Positions 63,208 to 64,000 of a stretch of 64,000 nucleotides of DNA are shown piece after piece (the stretch's first letter is position 1; each line of letters begins with the position of its first letter). The stretch is from Sulfurimonas sp. UBA2011 (GTDB lineage Bacteria; Campylobacterota; Campylobacteria; Campylobacterales; Sulfurimonadaceae): the NCBI GenBank assembly GCA_002335055.1, contig DDCH01000004.1, forward strand, positions 328,731-392,730, in the 5' to 3' direction. The position numbers and the translations under genes were made by a program. Below the pieces are notes generated by a model. The model ran no database searches and was not told where the DNA came from. It saw only the letters and a program-made list of their open reading frames with translations.

Positions 63208-64000
63208 TTAAAAGTGTTCCTCTCGTTTAAGATTATTTGTTGTTTGGAGCATCTCATCACTGGTTGTGATTACTTTTGAGTTAGAGTCATAGGCACGTTG
63301 CCCTGTGATAAGGTCTGTTAGTTCAACAACTAACTCAACATTTGAGAGCTCAACAAAACCCTGTCTTAGTGTTCCTAAACCATCTACACCAGGAATACCT
63401 TCTACTGGTTGACCAGAACTATCAGTCTCAAGATAAAGGTTGTCTCCAAGAGCATGAAGTCCTGCTGGGTTGATAAAGTTAGTAGTTTGAATCTGTCCAA
63501 TTACGGCCGCTTGAACCTGCCCCGGTTGAATAACAGTAACAGTACCATCAGTACCTATACTAATGTTTGTAGCATCAGGTGGAACAACGATTTCAGGAAT
63601 GAGTTTGTACCCATCTGAGTTTACCATAGTACCATTTTGGTCAACTTTTAGTGCACCATTTCGAGAGTAAGTCTCTGTACCATCAGGAAGCTCAAACTTA
63701 AAGAAACCTCGTCCTGTAATCGCCAAGTCAAATTGATTATCTGTTTGCTTGAGAGAACCTTCTGCAAATATCTTATTGATAGCTGTTGCACGGACACCTA
63801 AACCCACTTCTATACCTGTAGGACTTTTTGTTACATCTGAAGTGGAAGTACCTGCATATTCTATAACACTGTACATAAGGTCTGCAAATTCTGCACGAGA
63901 CTTTTTAAAACCTATTGTATTAACATTAGCTATATTATTTGCCGTAGTATCAATTTGTGTTTGCATTGCTAACATTCCCGTCGAAGCGGTATAAAGTGAT
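63208..64000 (-). CDS. flgG: Flagellar distal rod protein FlgG (N-terminus off the window)
   Basis: At least 264 residues are visible; the frame continues past the right edge as SLYTASTGMLAMQTQ, the FlgG N-terminus, so only the first few codons are missing. The N-terminal D0 block ANNIANVNTIGF and C-terminal QRAYDSNSKVITTSDEMLQTTNNL identify the rod protein. Forms the distal rod crossing the peptidoglycan layer. Confidence 0.95.
   Translation of the reverse strand, partial: SLYTASTGMLAMQTQIDTTANNIANVNTIGFKKSRAEFADLMYSVIEYAGTSTSDVTKSPTGIEVGLGVRATAINKIFAEGSLKQTDNQFDLAITGRGFFKFELPDGTETYSRNGALKVDQNGTMVNSDGYKLIPEIVVPPDATNISIGTDGTVTVIQPGQVQAAVIGQIQTTNFINPAGLHALGDNLYLETDSSGQPVEGIPGVDGLGTLRQGFVELSNVELVVELTDLITGQRAYDSNSKVITTSDEMLQTTNNLKREEHF

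Overview
The window is AT-rich, gene-dense chromosomal DNA from a member of the Campylobacterota (former Epsilonproteobacteria), most like a free-living Sulfurimonas-type sulfur/hydrogen oxidiser. The evidence is the family of genes and their order: mobB-fbp-metG, purU next to a CiaD-like gene, recN-tatD-mltD-rlpA-hisB-kdsC-lptC-lptA-engB-mrdA, nadK/aspS/adk, a long Campylobacterota-type dapD, and two-gene-size GluRS. Many starts are TTG or GTG and many promoters show only an extended -10 (TGTATAAT) with no clear -35, both usual for this phylum.

Layout. 0-3 kb: the end of an unknown gene with a terminator, a TetR repressor with four evenly spaced operators, rnpB (RNase P RNA), a lipoprotein, and a receiver-ribbon-helix-helix response regulator. 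3-11 kb: tRNA-Glu, a GltX2-type synthetase, YggT, MobB, fructose-bisphosphatase, MetG and a Mur-ligase-like protein. 11-16.5 kb: an orphan TRAP binding protein, a DUF4015 glycosidase-like protein, a YgjP-type metallohydrolase, QueC, a decayed YjfB-like gene, YbeY and a calcium/cation exchanger. 16.5-26.3 kb: one leftward cell-envelope operon (mrdA, mreD-like, engB, lptA, lptC, kdsC, hisB, rlpA, mltD, tatD, recN).

26.3-48.7 kb is a patchwork that sits between recN and nadK, which are neighbours in Campylobacter as I remember the order. It begins with two broken genes and then carries SelO, a hydrogenase-protease-like protein, an ABC-F ATPase, RNA-modifying enzymes, a truncated haemoglobin, an Imm11-like protein, radical-SAM and DksA-like proteins, a degenerate receiver/HD-GYP protein, a hemerythrin, a double-AAA protein with a dead FtsH-like protease domain, an LRR protein, ThiI, a BASS-like transporter, an O-methyltransferase and a long-form adenylate kinase. 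48.7-56.8 kb: nadK, aspS, a short-form adk, small lipoproteins and membrane proteins, a DUF6166-HTH regulator with a small RHH-like partner, and dapD. 56.9-64 kb: a broken flagellar rod-type gene, an NlpC/P60 lipoprotein, an S24 repressor, trmL, purU, a CiaD-like gene, a TPR protein, leuB, leuD and the 3' part of flgG running off the window.

No CRISPR array, prophage, IS element or rRNA is visible. The strongest leads are the ClpB-like AAA / FtsH-like pseudoprotease fusion (41.4-44.1 kb), the four helically phased operators facing rnpB, an apparent AUU-type start for lptC, the 22-kb insertion between nadK and recN, a CiaD homologue in a non-host bacterium, and a strongly over-represented octamer (AAACGCAG) spread over the whole window.
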